Below are positions 6,901-7,846 of a stretch of DNA of 7,846 bases, in pieces (the first letter of the stretch is position 1; the number at the start of each line of letters is the position of its first letter). The notes below the pieces were generated by a model that was not told the origin of the DNA, made no database searches, and worked only from the letters and a program-made list of their open reading frames with translations. The stretch lies in contig JAEZNF010000231.1 of the NCBI GenBank assembly GCA_023441845.1, positions 1 through 7,846 on the forward strand, given 5' to 3'. Source of the stretch: Bacillota bacterium. GTDB taxonomy: Bacteria > Bacillota > Clostridia > Acetivibrionales > DSM-2933. The position numbers and the translations under genes are program-made.

Positions 6901-7846
6901 TCATAGCTTGCAGGATAAGTTTTAAATGTATCGTTATCATTAGTTTCGTTACCGGCTGCAAAGACAAATAATCCTCCGGCAGCTATAGCATCTTTCAAAG
7001 CCTGACTATATTCAGGAATTCCCCAACTGTTGCTGGTGATTTTAAAGCCCATGGCATTTGCATAATTTACTGCTTTTAGGGCACTTGCAATACTACCTCC
7101 GTTATTGCTGCTTAAAAACTTTATGGGTACTATTTTTACATTCCAGTTAATTCCTGCCACGCCTTGGCTGTTATTGCCGGTTGCAGCAATAACTCCTGCG
7201 CAATGAGTACCGTGTCCATGGTCATCCATTGGATCATTATCACCATTAAAAAAATCCCATCCTCTAACATCATCGACCAAACCATTGCCGTCGTCGTCTA
7301 TACCGTTGTATGTTTCATTTGGGTTTATCCAAATATTATTACAAAGATCCGGATGGTTATAATCAACACCTGTGTCAAGAACGGCTATAACAACTGTTGA
7401 ACTTCCTGTCGTTTTGTCCCATGCTTTGTGTGCAGAAATTTTTTGCATCCCGTATTGTAAATTGTAACTGGGATCATTCGGTTCAGTATCGGTAGCTTTT
7501 ACTATGTAGTTTGGTTCTGCATAAGATACTAACGGGAGTTTGTTCAGTTTTTTAACAGCACTGTGTACTCCTTTTTTTGTTTTATCTTTTATATTCAATA
7601 GTAAAAATTTCTTTTCATTAACTGCGGTTTTATTATCAGTTGTATTTTGGTTTATACCTTTGATGGGCTTTTTAGCGGTAGTCAGCTTTTCAACCGATTC
7701 TATACCTACCTTGTCAAAACCTAGGGATTTTATTTCACTTTGACTTAGAAAGTTTTTGTTTGAAGAATACTCATATTCATCATCAAGTGATACAATAACA
7801 TTTCCGGGAACAAACTCATCTGTTTGCTCCTTGTTAATACCGCCAG
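3927..7846 (-). CDS. Subtilisin-like (S8) serine protease with 18 kelch repeats (5' partial)
   Basis: A very large, probably secreted protein. The frame is open to the right edge, giving 1305 visible residues numbered from there. Residues about 11-115 resemble an I9/fervidolysin-type propeptide, from FVPGNVIVSL to YAEPNYIV. Residues about 118-427 are the S8 domain: catalytic Asp157 (VLDTGVDYNHPDL), His211 (HGHGTHCAG), oxyanion Asn299 (AAGNE) and Ser367 (GTSMATPH). All four are intact, so it should be an active endopeptidase. DDDGNGLVDD (183-192) is a likely calcium-binding loop. Residues 428-1305 are 18 kelch repeats of 43-56 residues, in three sets of six. No dockerin, SLH or LPXTG anchor follows. 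The start codon and signal peptide lie outside the window; the TTG at 7598 is not the start, because propeptide sequence runs through it. Autoprocessing is expected from the propeptide. The target of the kelch part is unknown; substrate or surface binding is inference. Confidence 0.92.
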   Translation of the reverse strand, partial: GGINKEQTDEFVPGNVIVSLDDEYEYSSNKNFLSQSEIKSLGFDKVGIESVEKLTTAKKPIKGINQNTTDNKTAVNEKKFLLLNIKDKTKKGVHSAVKKLNKLPLVSYAEPNYIVKATDTEPNDPSYNLQYGMQKISAHKAWDKTTGSSTVVIAVLDTGVDYNHPDLCNNIWINPNETYNGIDDDGNGLVDDVRGWDFFNGDNDPMDDHGHGTHCAGVIAATGNNSQGVAGINWNVKIVPIKFLSSNNGGSIASALKAVNYANAMGFKITSNSWGIPEYSQALKDAIAAGGLFVFAAGNETNDNDTFKTYPASYDCENIISVAATNSSDELCSFSNYGTDSVDIAAPGFNILSCIPGNSYSQKSGTSMATPHVSGTAALLLGANRSLNTMQLKDAILCGADIIPGLKNTVNNGRRLNVYKALNCIQGSWQEKTGANIGSNNASVAYNNKIYTVGGKRTVNIGGYNSIQFSNTLQVYDPTTNSWSAKANMAQGREGLAAVVLNDKIYALGGANGSLPDSLDESYLRSMEEYNPATNSWTSRAAMNTIRSEFGAAAVNGKIYAIGGKSSGNAISSVEEYNPDTNTWTAKNNMPSARRGFGTAVVNNKIYVIGGRDSSYNRLNTVEEYDPVTDTWKTKANMPTARWALTCSVVNGKIYAIGGNENNVTYSGKVEEYDPSTDTWFVKESMPTGRNYLSSAAAYNKIYAIGGNAGSPQSGVQICSTVEEYNPGSYSGSWAPKADLIYARRGLASVESNGKIYAIGGVGRTDQYGTSTLQEYDPSTNTWVSKASMNSSRTYFGAAALNGKIYAVAGYGKNTMEEYDPDNNTWTQKASIASPKLGLGVVAVNGKLYAIGGNSYGTIVSTVEEYNPVSNTWVSKASMPQGIYSMGIAAVNNKIYVIGGIDSSDQPSNTVMEYDTDTNTWTVKADMPTARSFLTCSTINGKIYAMGGRADSGQYLNSVEEFDPATGEWTIKAAMRTGRANASSAAVNNRIYVIGGQSYEDPSSTTEIVSNTVEEFTPEITSGSWVSKTGAIYARSSNVSVTYNNKIYTMQGDNGGGTATNNLQEYTPATDTWAIKTGGNPKRLMGAAALNDKIYVAGGVANGGNLASLEEYDPSSDTWTTKASMSSTRYGLSLAAANGKLYAIGGVSGGGVVGTVAEYDPAANTWTAKAAMTTARTDFTTAVVDGIIYAIGGKDGNNNRLNSVEAYDPVANTWTQKDNIPTARYGLTCSVVNGRIFVMGGNSGDSTPCSDRVEEYNPATNTWTSKAVMIAGRNYLSSAAVNNKIYAIGGNNDAGVCCTVEEYTP
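3930..4775 (-). repeat. Kelch set 3: six repeats, probable third beta-propeller
   Basis: Repeats K13-K18, visible residues 1024-1305. The set opens with SWVSKTGAIYARS and closes with VEEYTP immediately before the stop codon. K13 has QG in place of the GG doublet. K18 carries an adjacent cysteine pair just before its last strand. Confidence 0.85.
4776..5648 (-). repeat. Kelch set 2: six repeats, probable second beta-propeller
   Basis: Repeats K7-K12, visible residues 733-1023. The set opens with SWAPKADLIYARR and closes with VEEFTPEITSG, echoing the edges of set 1. K8 is the shortest repeat (43 residues) and has AG instead of the GG doublet. Confidence 0.85.
5649..6563 (-). repeat. Kelch set 1: six repeats, probable first beta-propeller
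   Basis: Six kelch repeats, K1-K6, visible residues 428-732 of the protease. Each runs from a (S/T)W strand through NxKIYxxGG to VEEYxP. The set opens with SWQEKTG right after the protease domain and closes with VEEYNPGSYSG. K1 and K2 are the longest (54 residues each), because of insertions after the GG doublet. Confidence 0.85.

Overview
The window looks like a piece of a low-to-moderate G+C Firmicutes chromosome, most likely a clostridium of the Ruminiclostridium/Clostridium cellulolyticum kind. This is inferred from strong AAGGAGG-type ribosome binding sites, A/T-rich intergenic DNA, clear hairpin-plus-T-run terminators, and the protein families present. I cannot name the species.

Left part (1-1768, + strand): the 3' end of an ABC-transporter operon for a thiamine pyrimidine precursor. 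It holds a ThiY-like solute-binding protein, whose 5' end is cut by the window, and a complete ThiZ-like ATPase. A near-perfect hairpin terminator closes it at 1737-1768. No permease (ThiX) lies in the window, so it must be upstream or elsewhere.

Middle part (about 1935-3584, + strand): a two-gene regulatory operon. An ECF-type sigma factor (2029-2634) overlaps by 8 bp a single-pass membrane protein (2627-3544) that is probably its anti-sigma factor. The leader carries a direct repeat of TGAA-N4-TTCA half-sites, a candidate -35/-10 pair, a perfect 14-bp palindrome and a strong Shine-Dalgarno. A hairpin terminator follows the second gene. From 3608 to 3736 lies a short, protein-like orphan reading frame that may be a gene remnant.

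Right part (3797-7846, - strand): one very large gene, open to the right edge of the window. Its product has an I9/fervidolysin-type prodomain, a subtilisin-like (S8) serine protease domain with a complete catalytic triad, and then 18 kelch repeats. The repeats fall cleanly into three successive sets of six, i.e. probably three six-bladed beta-propellers. Blades at matching positions in the three sets resemble each other, which points to triplication of a whole six-blade unit. The protein ends exactly at the close of the third set, with no anchor domain. The gene's terminator sits at 3797-3836.

The sigma/anti-sigma operon and the protease gene are convergent. Nothing in the sequence ties them functionally. 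The most unusual object here is the protease with a three-propeller tail.
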